A stretch of DNA of 21,012 nucleotides from UBA2979 sp963694535 (GTDB lineage Bacteria > Chloroflexota > Dehalococcoidia > UBA2979), in contig CAVODE010000027.1 of NCBI GenBank assembly GCA_963694535.1, positions 1-21,012 on the forward strand, given 5' to 3'. Within the stretch, counting starts at the first letter, position 1, and the number at the start of each line of letters is the position of its first letter. Position numbers and translations under genes: made by a program. Positions 7,481 to 15,489 of this stretch are shown here, one piece after another. The notes below the pieces were generated by a model, which worked only from the letters and a program-made list of their open reading frames with translations, was not told the DNA's origin and made no database searches.

Positions 7481-8443
7481 ATGAACCTTGATTCTTCTTG
7501 GCGGTGGCAGCGTCCCAGAAAAGTAGATATTTCAGAGAATTTTGAATTTCGGCGAGACCTAGATTACTCCGACCGTTCGGACGCGGATCCGACAATTTCT
7601 GACCTGAAGTGGGATTTTCTGGGAAGCCGAATTGTTAATCCTTTGAAAGAGTTGCCAAACGGTCACAGATATTATGCTCAGCTCTACGATCAATTCAGGG
7701 TTTCACCGACTAATGTCAGATCAATTGGTTCTCATTTTTTTCTTAAAACAGGAGATTTATTGGATTCCACAAGTACCGGTGTTGCTAAGAAGGATTTTGA
7801 CTTCTGTTTGAGTGAAAGTGCCGAACTATGGTGGGTAATAAGAGCGATGGAAGCGTTGCTAAATTTTGGTGCGCCGCACACTGTGAGTGACCAGCAGGGC
7901 TTGATTTCAGAACTCGACGTTATTAATCCTATGCGAATTGAAGAACGAATTCCCTTTGTGGAGCCATATCGATTTTATCCGGCTGAGCAAGCCCGACTAA
8001 TTCAGATGGCTGATGCAGCACGGGACGTTCGATATTGGCCGACACTAAACCTTACGGTTCGATATTCAATGTTGCTCGACTGGCTTGTTACGGTAATTAA
8101 TAGGAAAACTTCAGAACATGCTAGGCCACAAATTAAAATGGTACTTGGATCTCGGCCGGCTCACCTTCTAAATGTGAATCATGGCAGGCAAGCGCCTTTT
8201 GCTACGCAAAAGGTAGTGGAGGTGACTACGCCAATTAATCTATGCGGTTATTTTTGGCTGTGTGCGGCCGGCGAGCTACAAAGCTTAGGAATGAAAGAAT
8301 ATTACCGGTGTAAAGGTTTTCAACGATGCAGTGTCTGGCTGAGTAAGAGAACTGGGCAACGTGTTAAGCGACTGTATTGCCAACCAGCCTGCAGAATGGC
8401 GCACCTACGCGAGAATGCAAGGCTGGTCGGTCAGACGACCTAA
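7481..8443 (+). CDS. Hypothetical protein with C-terminal CGNR-like zinc ribbon
   Basis: A 320-residue protein whose first 260 residues I do not recognise. They are soluble, with no signal peptide or membrane helix, and contain an aromatic-rich region YRFYPAEQARL (163-173). The C-terminus holds four cysteines in a C-x5-C-x16-C-x3-C arrangement (C277, C283, C300, C304): EYYRCKGFQRC, then LYCQPACRMAHLREN. This spacing and the basic tail resemble the CGNR zinc ribbon of putative stress-related regulators, but the CGNR residues themselves are replaced by ACRM. A role in nucleic acid binding or transcription control is therefore a guess. The stop codon overlaps the stop of the convergent SDR gene. 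The ATG follows an AGGA-like site about ten bases away. Confidence 0.7.
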   Translation: MNLDSSWRWQRPRKVDISENFEFRRDLDYSDRSDADPTISDLKWDFLGSRIVNPLKELPNGHRYYAQLYDQFRVSPTNVRSIGSHFFLKTGDLLDSTSTGVAKKDFDFCLSESAELWWVIRAMEALLNFGAPHTVSDQQGLISELDVINPMRIEERIPFVEPYRFYPAEQARLIQMADAARDVRYWPTLNLTVRYSMLLDWLVTVINRKTSEHARPQIKMVLGSRPAHLLNVNHGRQAPFATQKVVEVTTPINLCGYFWLCAAGELQSLGMKEYYRCKGFQRCSVWLSKRTGQRVKRLYCQPACRMAHLRENARLVGQTT

Positions 8444-9513
8444 TCCTGAACCTTATAACCAGTTTTCAGTTGCGGTTTCACTTTGGCTACTGCTATAAGT
8501 GACTCAACACAATCCCTAATGGACTCGTCGAGCGGCCGAAATGTAATTGGAACGACGGATCGAATTCGATCATTGCGTAATTCGACCCCGGCCCAAACGC
8601 GCCTCAGTTCCTCTTCACGAACTTGAATTCGTTCTGGAAAATCATCGGTCACTTCAGGCGTATCATGTCCAAGTTCAGGCAGTAGTCGATCGATACTCGC
8701 ACAGATATCTTCAACATTGCGTTTATCAGTCGACCAAGCTATATAGCGTTCTCCATTTGACACTGCAACGCTCTCGAGTAAGCCGATATGGCATGCAGCG
8801 TCATCTCTGACGTCAACAGTCATCCATGGTCGATACGCCCCATTTTGAAAGTATTCTCCTAGAAGCATAGTTTCGATATTGTGCTGCCAAGGCCCCATAT
8901 CTTTTTGATGTGCAGATAGAATTGGGCCCACGTTGTCAGCGGGACAGCATGTGACTGCATCCCAGGTGCCGTTTTTCTCTGCAGCATCCGAGAAAGCCCG
9001 CTGCGCAAGTACTTTGCCCATCGAGTAGCCCTGTCTTTCAGCAGTTCGTTTTGGATTCAATTCATCCGGATATCTATCCTCGTAGCAGACTGGCCGACGT
9101 TCGAGTTCGAAGATATCTGCTTCCGAAAGCACAGCAGCGATACTAGACGTCACAATCACACGATTCACCGATTGCGACTTATTCACGCTCTCAATGATGT
9201 GGTCGCATACCATTTTTACATAATCTTGATCGTCATATGTACTGACGTGTGAGACATGGCACACTCCTTGGCATCCTTGGAAGATTTCGTCGAAACAGCC
9301 AGGCTCATCGAGATTTGCTGAGTGTAGAGTGAGTCGTCCAGATGCATAGGCTGGCATTGCCTTTAGGAAGTCAGTTTTTTTTGAATCGTTGACGTCACGC
9401 ACACATGCACGCACTCGATATCCTTTGGACAGGAGAAGCTTAACTACCCAACTTCCAATAAATCCCGCACTTCCTGTTACAGCTACAGTGCTTCCTTTTG
9501 CAATTGGGGGCAT
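8440..9513 (-). CDS. Extended SDR / NAD-dependent epimerase-dehydratase (dihydroflavonol-4-reductase-like)
   Basis: A 357-residue NAD(P)-dependent oxidoreductase of the extended short-chain dehydrogenase class. The nucleotide-binding motif is TGSAGFIGSW (13-22, G14-x-x-G17-x-x-G20). VIVTSSIAAV (119-128) supplies the active-site Ser, and YSMGK (163-167) is the catalytic Tyr-x-x-x-Lys. The cofactor strand VRACVRD resembles the dihydroflavonol reductase / 3-beta-HSD-like group, whose members reduce ketones or aldehydes. The start is supported by GGAGATTAGGT. The gene lies 91 bp after the MFS transporter gene on the same strand and may share its transcript. Its TAG stop overlaps the TAA of the convergent zinc-ribbon gene. 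Substrate unknown. Confidence 0.88.
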   Translation of the reverse strand: MPPIAKGSTVAVTGSAGFIGSWVVKLLLSKGYRVRACVRDVNDSKKTDFLKAMPAYASGRLTLHSANLDEPGCFDEIFQGCQGVCHVSHVSTYDDQDYVKMVCDHIIESVNKSQSVNRVIVTSSIAAVLSEADIFELERRPVCYEDRYPDELNPKRTAERQGYSMGKVLAQRAFSDAAEKNGTWDAVTCCPADNVGPILSAHQKDMGPWQHNIETMLLGEYFQNGAYRPWMTVDVRDDAACHIGLLESVAVSNGERYIAWSTDKRNVEDICASIDRLLPELGHDTPEVTDDFPERIQVREEELRRVWAGVELRNDRIRSVVPITFRPLDESIRDCVESLIAVAKVKPQLKTGYKVQD

Positions 9514-9604
9514 ACCTAATCTCCTTATGTACTTATTACTTGATCCGCACTATAGCAGCGTTGCGAACTGAGCTCACTAACAAAAGTTGTTTGGCTGTTC
9601 AGAG

Positions 9605-10885
9605 CTATTCAGCTTCCAAAGAATCCAGCACGGCGTTTTGTTTTGCTGGTAATACAGAAGGTATGCTCGTCTTTCGTTTAGACCGGATGCGAAGATAAAA
9701 CAGTGAAAGAATCAGCAAATTGATAGTGCCCATGATGGACGCAAAATTAAATGACCAAATGTAATTTGAGTAGGTGTCATACATAACGCCACCAATGAAA
9801 CCACCCATTCCCATTCCTATCCAGCCAAAAAAACTAGTCAGGCTCATAGCACGTGCAGCAAGCCGCGCTCCTACCATCATTCGGGTACACATCAAGAGGC
9901 TTGACATCACTCCTGAGTAGGTAAATCCAAAGAGGACCGCATTGAAATAAAGCAAAGGCAAGGAGTCAATATGAGGGAACCAGACCACGAAAAAAGTCTG
10001 GCCGAGCGACATCACCATGTACGTGGGAAGGGCACCGATCCAATCTCCCAGTTTTCCACCCATAATCCGCCCCAGCCCACCTGAAAGCATCAACAGCAAA
10101 AATACACTTGATGCGACCTCTACAGAACGACCTGCGTCAGTGAGTAAAGGTATTAGATGGACAATTGGCATCGACATACAGTTACAGCAAAATATAACGG
10201 CGATACTAATCCATGCGATTACTTCAACCTCTGAGAGTGGGAAGTCACGATTACTGTCCTGCCCACTTTGCATTACCTCCTTCCTCCACGGAGACTCACG
10301 GATTAACAAAGCAAGCGGAAGCGCAATACATATGTAAGCCACGGCCATAATTAAGTACGTTGATCGCCAGCCAGTCGCACTGATTGACATGGCAACGAGA
10401 TATGGAACGATTCCTTGCCCAACCGCACCACCCGCAGCAGTAATACCGATAGCGAGACCCGGATTTTTTCGAAACCAGAAGCCAACGTTTGCGAATAATG
10501 GTGAGGTTGCAAGCCCAGCACCGAATGCACCGAACACAAAGTAGAAGGAATAGAACTGCAGAAGACTCGACTGCTTACTCAACAGGAATAAGCTGCCCGA
10601 CATTGCAAAAGCAGCGACTACGCCGAACCATCTTGTTCCATACTTATCGGCAATATAACCCCATAAGATTCCAAATGTTGCAGTTGAGAATGCAATCACT
10701 GTGTAACCTAGCGAGGTTTCAGCCCTGCTCCAGCCAAATTCCGTCGACAGTGGTTTTAAGACAACTGAAATCGAGCCTAAAGCTCCGAACGCAAGAACGC
10801 TCAATGTGAATACTATAAAGACCATTAGCCACCCGTAAAGTGGATCGCGAGTATCCGAGGAAGAAACTGGGTTTGCGGTGTTCAA
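9605..10885 (-). CDS. MFS transporter, oxalate/formate- or monocarboxylate-type
   Basis: A 426-residue inner-membrane protein with about twelve hydrophobic helices, the first near 18-40. MFS motif A is visible in the loop after helix 2 as GYIADKYGTRW (76-86). EFGWSRAETSLG (49-60) and WFRKNPGLAIGITAAGGAVGQG (137-158) are typical of the oxalate/formate antiporter and monocarboxylate porter-like branch, which carry small organic acids. The start is TTG at 10885 with GAGG just upstream; the next in-frame ATG (M21) would cut into helix 1, and a nearer ATG is out of frame. It is divergent from the two-domain CaiB gene across 165 bp. That suggests it imports the acid that enzyme activates, but this is inference. 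Confidence 0.9.
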   Translation of the reverse strand: MNTANPVSSSDTRDPLYGWLMVFIVFTLSVLAFGALGSISVVLKPLSTEFGWSRAETSLGYTVIAFSTATFGILWGYIADKYGTRWFGVVAAFAMSGSLFLLSKQSSLLQFYSFYFVFGAFGAGLATSPLFANVGFWFRKNPGLAIGITAAGGAVGQGIVPYLVAMSISATGWRSTYLIMAVAYICIALPLALLIRESPWRKEVMQSGQDSNRDFPLSEVEVIAWISIAVIFCCNCMSMPIVHLIPLLTDAGRSVEVASSVFLLLMLSGGLGRIMGGKLGDWIGALPTYMVMSLGQTFFVVWFPHIDSLPLLYFNAVLFGFTYSGVMSSLLMCTRMMVGARLAARAMSLTSFFGWIGMGMGGFIGGVMYDTYSNYIWSFNFASIMGTINLLILSLFYLRIRSKRKTSIPSVLPAKQNAVLDSLEAE

Positions 10886-10984
10886 CGTGCCTCATTTATA
10901 AAGTTGGTTTTGAGTTCAGAAATTTCACTATAGGCTGTGGCAGAGGTAGTCGATAGCATTTAGCATGAGCATTGGCGATTTACT

Positions 10985-11015
10985 AACTTAAGTTTTCTTA
11001 GGTGTGCGCTATAGT
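10985..11015 (+). promoter_or_regulatory. Candidate promoter with palindrome for the two-domain CaiB gene
   Basis: TATAGT (11010-11015) is a fair -10 box. TTAAGT (10988-10993) lies 16 bp upstream as a weak -35 and is part of the perfect palindrome AACTTAAGTT (10985-10994). The region is the 165-bp divergent space between the MFS and CaiB genes, so an operator here could serve both. Consensus match is moderate and assigned by eye. Confidence 0.33.
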
Positions 11016-11050
11016 ATCGACAGAGTTCTTGTGGTTGGAAAGGAAAATCC

Positions 11051-13459
11051 ATGACCAGTGATGTAACGCCAGTTAGGTTCTTACGCGGAGTGAACGTCCT
11101 TGATATTTCAGAGGGCATCGCCGGACCATTTTGCGCAAAATTATTGTCAGATATGGGTGCTGATGTTGTAAAAGTTGAGCGACCCGGAAGCGGTGATTCA
11201 AGTCGACAGACCGGGCCTTTTTTGAACGAGCTAGCAGATCTTGAGATGAGTCCAAGTTTTTTCTTTTTAAACACTGGTAAGCGCAGTATTGAGCTTGATA
11301 TATACGACGAGGGCTCGAAATCGACTCTGCATCAGTTAATTAAGAAGTTTGATGTTGTGATTTCAAGTGAGACAGACTCAGCACTGGAAAATCACGATTT
11401 AGGATTTGAGTCTCTCCGAACGATCAATCCGAAAGTTATCTTGACAACTGTGACGGGTTTTGGCTCGTTTGGGCCACACTCGAATTATCAGTCGTCACAT
11501 ATGATTTCTTGCGCAGTGGGTGGCTGGGCACAGCTATGTGGTACACCGGATCGTGAGCCCTTACAGGCCGGTGCATCAGTTACTCAGACTCTAACGGGAG
11601 CCTACGCCTCAGTTGCTACATTGCTCGCAATTCAGGGTCGAAACAGTCACGGAAACGGAGATCATGTAGATGTTAGCGCTCAGGAATCGGTACTTGCTGG
11701 AGCTCAAATGCCGACTCTTTTTTATGAGTATGATGGTTTGACGCCTGAGCGGTATTCGAGTGTGGGGTCGGGCGCCGGCGGTGCGTTCATGTTACCAACA
11801 AGTGACGGTTATATAGGTTTGAATGCACTTACTGCCCCACAATGGGTGATGCTCTGCGATTTTTTGGGACGTAGAGATATCGCTGAGAACCCCTACTACC
11901 AAGGTGTCTCTTGGCGAAACCCGGATCATCGAGTAGAAGAAATCAGGGCTATTTTCCAAGAGGCATTGAAAGATCGGACGGCGGAAGAACTATTCCACGA
12001 GGCTGCTGCGTGGCGCGTACCCTTTGGTCTTGTACCAACGTTATCTGACCTATTTGAATTACCCCCACACAAGGAAAGAGGTTTTTTTACCGAACTTGTC
12101 CACCCAACGGCTGGACCGGTGTCAATTCCAGGCATTCCTTTTAAGACGACTGCCGGAGAGCTTAAAATCGAGAGACCTCCACTTCTCGGTGAGCATACTG
12201 ATGAAATTCTGTCGGAAGTTGCTAATGCAAGCGTAGATACTGCGGGAGCTCGTCCGTCGGGAAATGTTAACGCTTTACCTCTAACTGGGTTGAGAGTTGT
12301 CGATTTGTCAATGTTTTTTGCGGGACCAGTTGGGGCACAGATATTGGCTGATGCAGGTGCTGAGGTTATCAAGGTGGAATCTGTGCAGCGGATTGATGGC
12401 TGGAGAGGTGCAGCAGCTAACTCGGATTCAGAGTTGCCTTCGTGGGAGAGCTCTCCCTATTTCAATTGGGTGAATCGAAGTAAAAAGGACATTACGTTGA
12501 ATCTAACTGACCCGAAAGGACAAGATATTCTGAAGGAACTAGTGCGGCAAGCTGATGTTGTGATAGAAAATTACACGCCGCGAGTGATGGCTAATTTTGG
12601 TCTGACGTATGACGTCTTGAAGGAGATAAAGCCAGATTTGATAATGCTTTCATTATCAGGCTTTGGAGCAGATAATTCGTGGAGCGATTACACAGCGTTT
12701 GGTATGTCAACAGAGCAATTTTCAGGTGTGTCTCATCTTACGGGCTACGCCGATGACGCTCCGCTTTTCACTGGAATGACGGGTGGGGATTTATATTCTG
12801 GAGTTATAGGGGCTTGGGGCCTGTTATCTGCTCTAAATCATCGCACCTTGACAGGTGAAGGCCAGCACATCGATTTGAGTCAGATCGAGGCTTGTAACCT
12901 GTATCTGGGAGATTTGATGACCACATGGTCACTTTCTCATGTTGATCCCGGGCGGATGGGTAACTCTCGATTTAGTGAAATTCCACAAGGAATTTATCCT
13001 TGTGCGAACAATCGGTGGATAGCGATATCTTGCGCGACAAAGGAGCAATGGAATGTCTTCATGGACGAGCTTGGTATTGTTGATTGGACGACGGACACGA
13101 TTCATGATGAAATCAGAGCTTGGACCGCATCAAAAGACCACATTGAGTTGATGGATTATCTTCAGACCCTCGGAATTCCTGCCGGCGCAGTTATGAATGG
13201 CCCAGAACTGCTAGCGGACAAACATCTTAAGGAAAGAGACGCATTCATATTGCAGGATAGACCAATCCTTGGTGAAAAACATTATCCTGGTCAGCCGTAT
13301 CAATTTAAATTTACTGAGAGGGTGACAAATATGCGTGCTCCTTTTTTGGGAGAGCACACGGAAGAAATTCTTTTAGATCTAGTGGGGCTTGAGGCAGAAC
13401 AGTTGAGAGAATTGTATGACGATGATGTCATCGGTACAGTCCCGATTGCTGCAAGGTAG
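11051..13459 (+). CDS. Two-domain CaiB/BaiF (class III) CoA-transferase fusion
   Basis: An 802-residue fusion of two complete class III CoA-transferase units joined near 390-410. Unit 1 (about 9-390) has NVLDISEGIAGP, LLSDMGADVVKVE, NTGKRSIELD, VTGFGSFGP and a final PPLLGEHTDEIL. Unit 2 (about 410-780) has LRVVDLSMFFAGP, ILADAGAEVIKVE, NRSKKDITLNL, ADVVIENYTPRVM, SLSGFGADN and APFLGEHTEEIL. In unit 2 the catalytic aspartate is present as D580 (GGDLYSGVIGAWG). In unit 1 the aligned residue is Q179 (TQTLTGAYASVA). Family enzymes form interlocked homodimers, so the fusion may be a built-in pseudo-dimer with one chemically active site. A good ribosome site (AAGGAAAA) precedes the ATG. It is followed after 98 bp by a classical SDR and is divergent from the MFS gene. 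Cytosolic; substrate unknown. Confidence 0.92.
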   Translation: MTSDVTPVRFLRGVNVLDISEGIAGPFCAKLLSDMGADVVKVERPGSGDSSRQTGPFLNELADLEMSPSFFFLNTGKRSIELDIYDEGSKSTLHQLIKKFDVVISSETDSALENHDLGFESLRTINPKVILTTVTGFGSFGPHSNYQSSHMISCAVGGWAQLCGTPDREPLQAGASVTQTLTGAYASVATLLAIQGRNSHGNGDHVDVSAQESVLAGAQMPTLFYEYDGLTPERYSSVGSGAGGAFMLPTSDGYIGLNALTAPQWVMLCDFLGRRDIAENPYYQGVSWRNPDHRVEEIRAIFQEALKDRTAEELFHEAAAWRVPFGLVPTLSDLFELPPHKERGFFTELVHPTAGPVSIPGIPFKTTAGELKIERPPLLGEHTDEILSEVANASVDTAGARPSGNVNALPLTGLRVVDLSMFFAGPVGAQILADAGAEVIKVESVQRIDGWRGAAANSDSELPSWESSPYFNWVNRSKKDITLNLTDPKGQDILKELVRQADVVIENYTPRVMANFGLTYDVLKEIKPDLIMLSLSGFGADNSWSDYTAFGMSTEQFSGVSHLTGYADDAPLFTGMTGGDLYSGVIGAWGLLSALNHRTLTGEGQHIDLSQIEACNLYLGDLMTTWSLSHVDPGRMGNSRFSEIPQGIYPCANNRWIAISCATKEQWNVFMDELGIVDWTTDTIHDEIRAWTASKDHIELMDYLQTLGIPAGAVMNGPELLADKHLKERDAFILQDRPILGEKHYPGQPYQFKFTERVTNMRAPFLGEHTEEILLDLVGLEAEQLRELYDDDVIGTVPIAAR

Positions 13460-13479
13460 GAAGTCTGTTAGCAGATTTT
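13460..13479 (+). terminator. Weak intrinsic-terminator-like hairpin after the CaiB fusion
   Basis: GAAGTCTG pairs with CAGATTTT around a TTAG loop (eight pairs, two of them G-T), with the 3' arm ending in TTTT, directly after the stop codon. It is low in GC, so it may attenuate and not stop transcription into the SDR gene 98 bp downstream. Confidence 0.35.
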
Positions 13480-13557
13480 AAAGAACGGAAAGTGCTTTAC
13501 TTGCACGAAAGTGATTTGTTAGAAATAAGGATTTAGTAGACCGTCGGAGGGCTAATT

Positions 13558-14361
13558 ATGTCGGGTAGGTTGAATGGGAAAGTAGCAATCGTTACTGGTG
13601 GGAATAGTGGAATCGGCGAGTCAACGGCGAGGCTATTTGCGACCGAAGGCGCTCGGGTGGTAATTATGGCTCGTCGCGAAGAAGAAGGTCTAAAGGTTCA
13701 ACAGTCAATTAATGACGACGGCGGAGAGTCAACTTTTGTTCAGTGTGATGTTGGAGACCCTGACATTGTGGATGCGGCTATTTTAAAAGCTGCCGATGTA
13801 TATGGAGCTGTTGATATTTTGTTTAATAATGCTGGGCATGGCGGTGGAGGCGAGTTTCCAGACGTCTCTAATGAAGCCTGGAATAACATAATTAACGACA
13901 ATCTTAACGGAACATTTTATGTATCACGAGCGGTATGGCCACATATGGTAAAGGCGGGTGGTGGGGCAATCGTAAATATGTCTTCTTTAGCGGCACAGCG
14001 AGGGTTTAGTCCGAGGATGATCGATGAATTCGGGGCGACAAATCCTGCATATTACGCGGCTAAGGCTGGCATTGATGCACTTACTCGGTATATGGCGGGT
14101 GTAGGCGGTAAGAATAATATTCGTGTCAACTGTGTTAGACCCGGTCAAATATTGACTCCAGGAGCCACCGGTGGCTCCAGCACTGATGCCGATGGCGGGC
14201 ACCACGTATTTGAGAGTATGTTTGATTTTGCCCAGATAATTCCTGGTCCTGGATACCCAATCGATGTAGCTAATCTTGTTCTCTTTTTAGTATCAGACGA
14301 GTCACGTTTTCTCACTGCCGAGATGATTAATATTGATGGCGGAGTGGCGGCCAAGATATAG
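13558..14361 (+). CDS. Classical short-chain dehydrogenase/reductase (SDR)
   Basis: A 267-residue NAD(P)-dependent oxidoreductase of the classical SDR class. The full signature set is visible: TGGNSGIG (13-20) for the cofactor, NNAG (90-93), NMSS (140-143) with the catalytic Ser, YYAAK (165-169) with catalytic Tyr and Lys, and RPG after the active site. The C-terminal IDGG motif is also present. A Gly/Ser-rich insert, TPGATGGSSTDADGGHH, lies in the substrate-loop region and its DNA holds an 18-bp palindrome. The ATG follows CGGAGGG. The gene lies 98 bp after the CaiB fusion and probably acts on a hydroxy- or oxo-acyl intermediate of the same pathway, an inference from order only. It converges on the flavin oxidase gene with 21 bp between stops. 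Confidence 0.93.
   Translation: MSGRLNGKVAIVTGGNSGIGESTARLFATEGARVVIMARREEEGLKVQQSINDDGGESTFVQCDVGDPDIVDAAILKAADVYGAVDILFNNAGHGGGGEFPDVSNEAWNNIINDNLNGTFYVSRAVWPHMVKAGGGAIVNMSSLAAQRGFSPRMIDEFGATNPAYYAAKAGIDALTRYMAGVGGKNNIRVNCVRPGQILTPGATGGSSTDADGGHHVFESMFDFAQIIPGPGYPIDVANLVLFLVSDESRFLTAEMINIDGGVAAKI
14161..14178. repeat. 18-bp perfect palindrome inside the SDR gene
   Basis: GGAGCCACCGGTGGCTCC equals its own reverse complement. It encodes part of the Gly/Ser-rich substrate loop of the SDR. It is GC-rich compared with its surroundings and could form a strong mRNA hairpin or be a binding site. It could also follow simply from a GATGGSS coding run. Confidence 0.85.
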
Positions 14362-14382
14362 AGTTGCAGATCTTTTAGCCTG

Positions 14383-15489
14383 TTAATTGAATCTTTCTGG
14401 ATTAAAAGGCGACAGGTCCAGGAGACCTGTTTCACCGGTATTAATCAGGTCGGACATAGCGCGCCCTGCCGCGGGAGACATTAATATCCCTTGTCGCCCG
14501 TGGCCTGTCGATATGAATAAATTACTGTCAGGAATGAGCTCGCCCATGATTGGTCGTCCGTCGTCTGATAGCGGACGAAGACAAGCTGTTTGCTCAATTA
14601 GTTCAGCGGTCTCGAGCGCCGATGAAAACGTTAATCCAAAAGTGATAATTTCGTCGCGGGCCGTGTCGGTTATAGATGTGTCGAATCCGACATCCTCCTC
14701 AGTGGTCCCAAGTATCAGGAGCCCATTTTCTCTCGTGATTGCATAATTTGAACCATTGAGCAGTGTTAGGTGAGTCAGTTTTTTTTGAGGTCGAGTTTTG
14801 ATAATTTGACCTTTTAGGGGACGGACTGGGATTGGTCTGTTTACCCAGGGTGATGCATCTTTTGCCCATGGACCCATGCTAAGTAGGCAGGCGTCTCCAC
14901 TGATAGTTTTATGATCAACGGTCACAGACTGAAAGGACTGATTATTTAGTTTGATCCCCATGACTTTTCCAGTAATGAATTTGACGCCTGATCTCTCGGC
15001 TGCAGCAACCAATGCCAGTGTAAATTTATATGGATCGACCTGTGCTCCAGCATCAAGAAAAGCCCCCCCATATCTGGTTTTATCTATCCAACCCGTTTGT
15101 TTTGCTAAGGCGTTGGCGTCGAGTAGTTCTGCTGATGATTCAGCTAATTCAACGCTTGATAATCTATTTAGAAGTTCTGATACTTCTGTTTCATTATTGG
15201 GCACGATCACTCGGGGCGTCACTGAGTAGTCATATTGAACACCGGACTCACTGGGTAATGTTTGAGCTAACTCTTGATGTAAGTTGAATCCCGCCATCCT
15301 AATTTCAAAAAGAGGATCATCTGTGTTGTCTGTAGAAGGTCGTGAGAGAATACCTGCTGCAGCACCGCTCGCACCTGAGGCTATTCCATCAGATTCAATT
15401 ACTGTGACTTTTGTGCCAGTAGCCGCAAGAAAATACGCGGTGGCACAGCCGATGACACCTCCGCCACAAATAACAACGTGTTTGCTCAT
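14383..15489 (-). CDS. FAD-dependent oxidoreductase, DAO family (glycine oxidase / D-amino-acid dehydrogenase-like)
   Basis: A 368-residue flavoprotein of the DAO fold, which oxidises amines such as glycine, sarcosine or D-amino acids. The N-terminus has VVICGGGVIGCATAYFLA (5-22) with the Rossmann GxGxxG at 9-14, then VTVIESD with the Glu that binds the FAD ribose. The substrate-region stretch RPLKGQIIK, the TACLRPLSDDGRP segment and the C-terminal GHGRQGILMSPAAGR resemble glycine oxidase ThiO-like proteins. There are no thiamine genes nearby, so a catabolic role is at least as likely. The start has an AAGGTGA ribosome site about eleven bases upstream. Nothing precedes it on its strand for 769 bp, so it probably has its own promoter. 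Confidence 0.88.
   Translation of the reverse strand: MSKHVVICGGGVIGCATAYFLAATGTKVTVIESDGIASGASGAAAGILSRPSTDNTDDPLFEIRMAGFNLHQELAQTLPSESGVQYDYSVTPRVIVPNNETEVSELLNRLSSVELAESSAELLDANALAKQTGWIDKTRYGGAFLDAGAQVDPYKFTLALVAAAERSGVKFITGKVMGIKLNNQSFQSVTVDHKTISGDACLLSMGPWAKDASPWVNRPIPVRPLKGQIIKTRPQKKLTHLTLLNGSNYAITRENGLLILGTTEEDVGFDTSITDTARDEIITFGLTFSSALETAELIEQTACLRPLSDDGRPIMGELIPDSNLFISTGHGRQGILMSPAAGRAMSDLINTGETGLLDLSPFNPERFN
14412..14432 (+). terminator. Hairpin 51 bases downstream of the SDR stop
   Basis: ACAGGTC and GACCTGT form a perfect 7-bp stem around a 5-nt loop, followed by two more T residues on the plus strand. It overlaps the 3' coding end of the convergent flavin oxidase gene. It could end the rightward SDR transcript, but the T-run is short. 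Confidence 0.38.
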
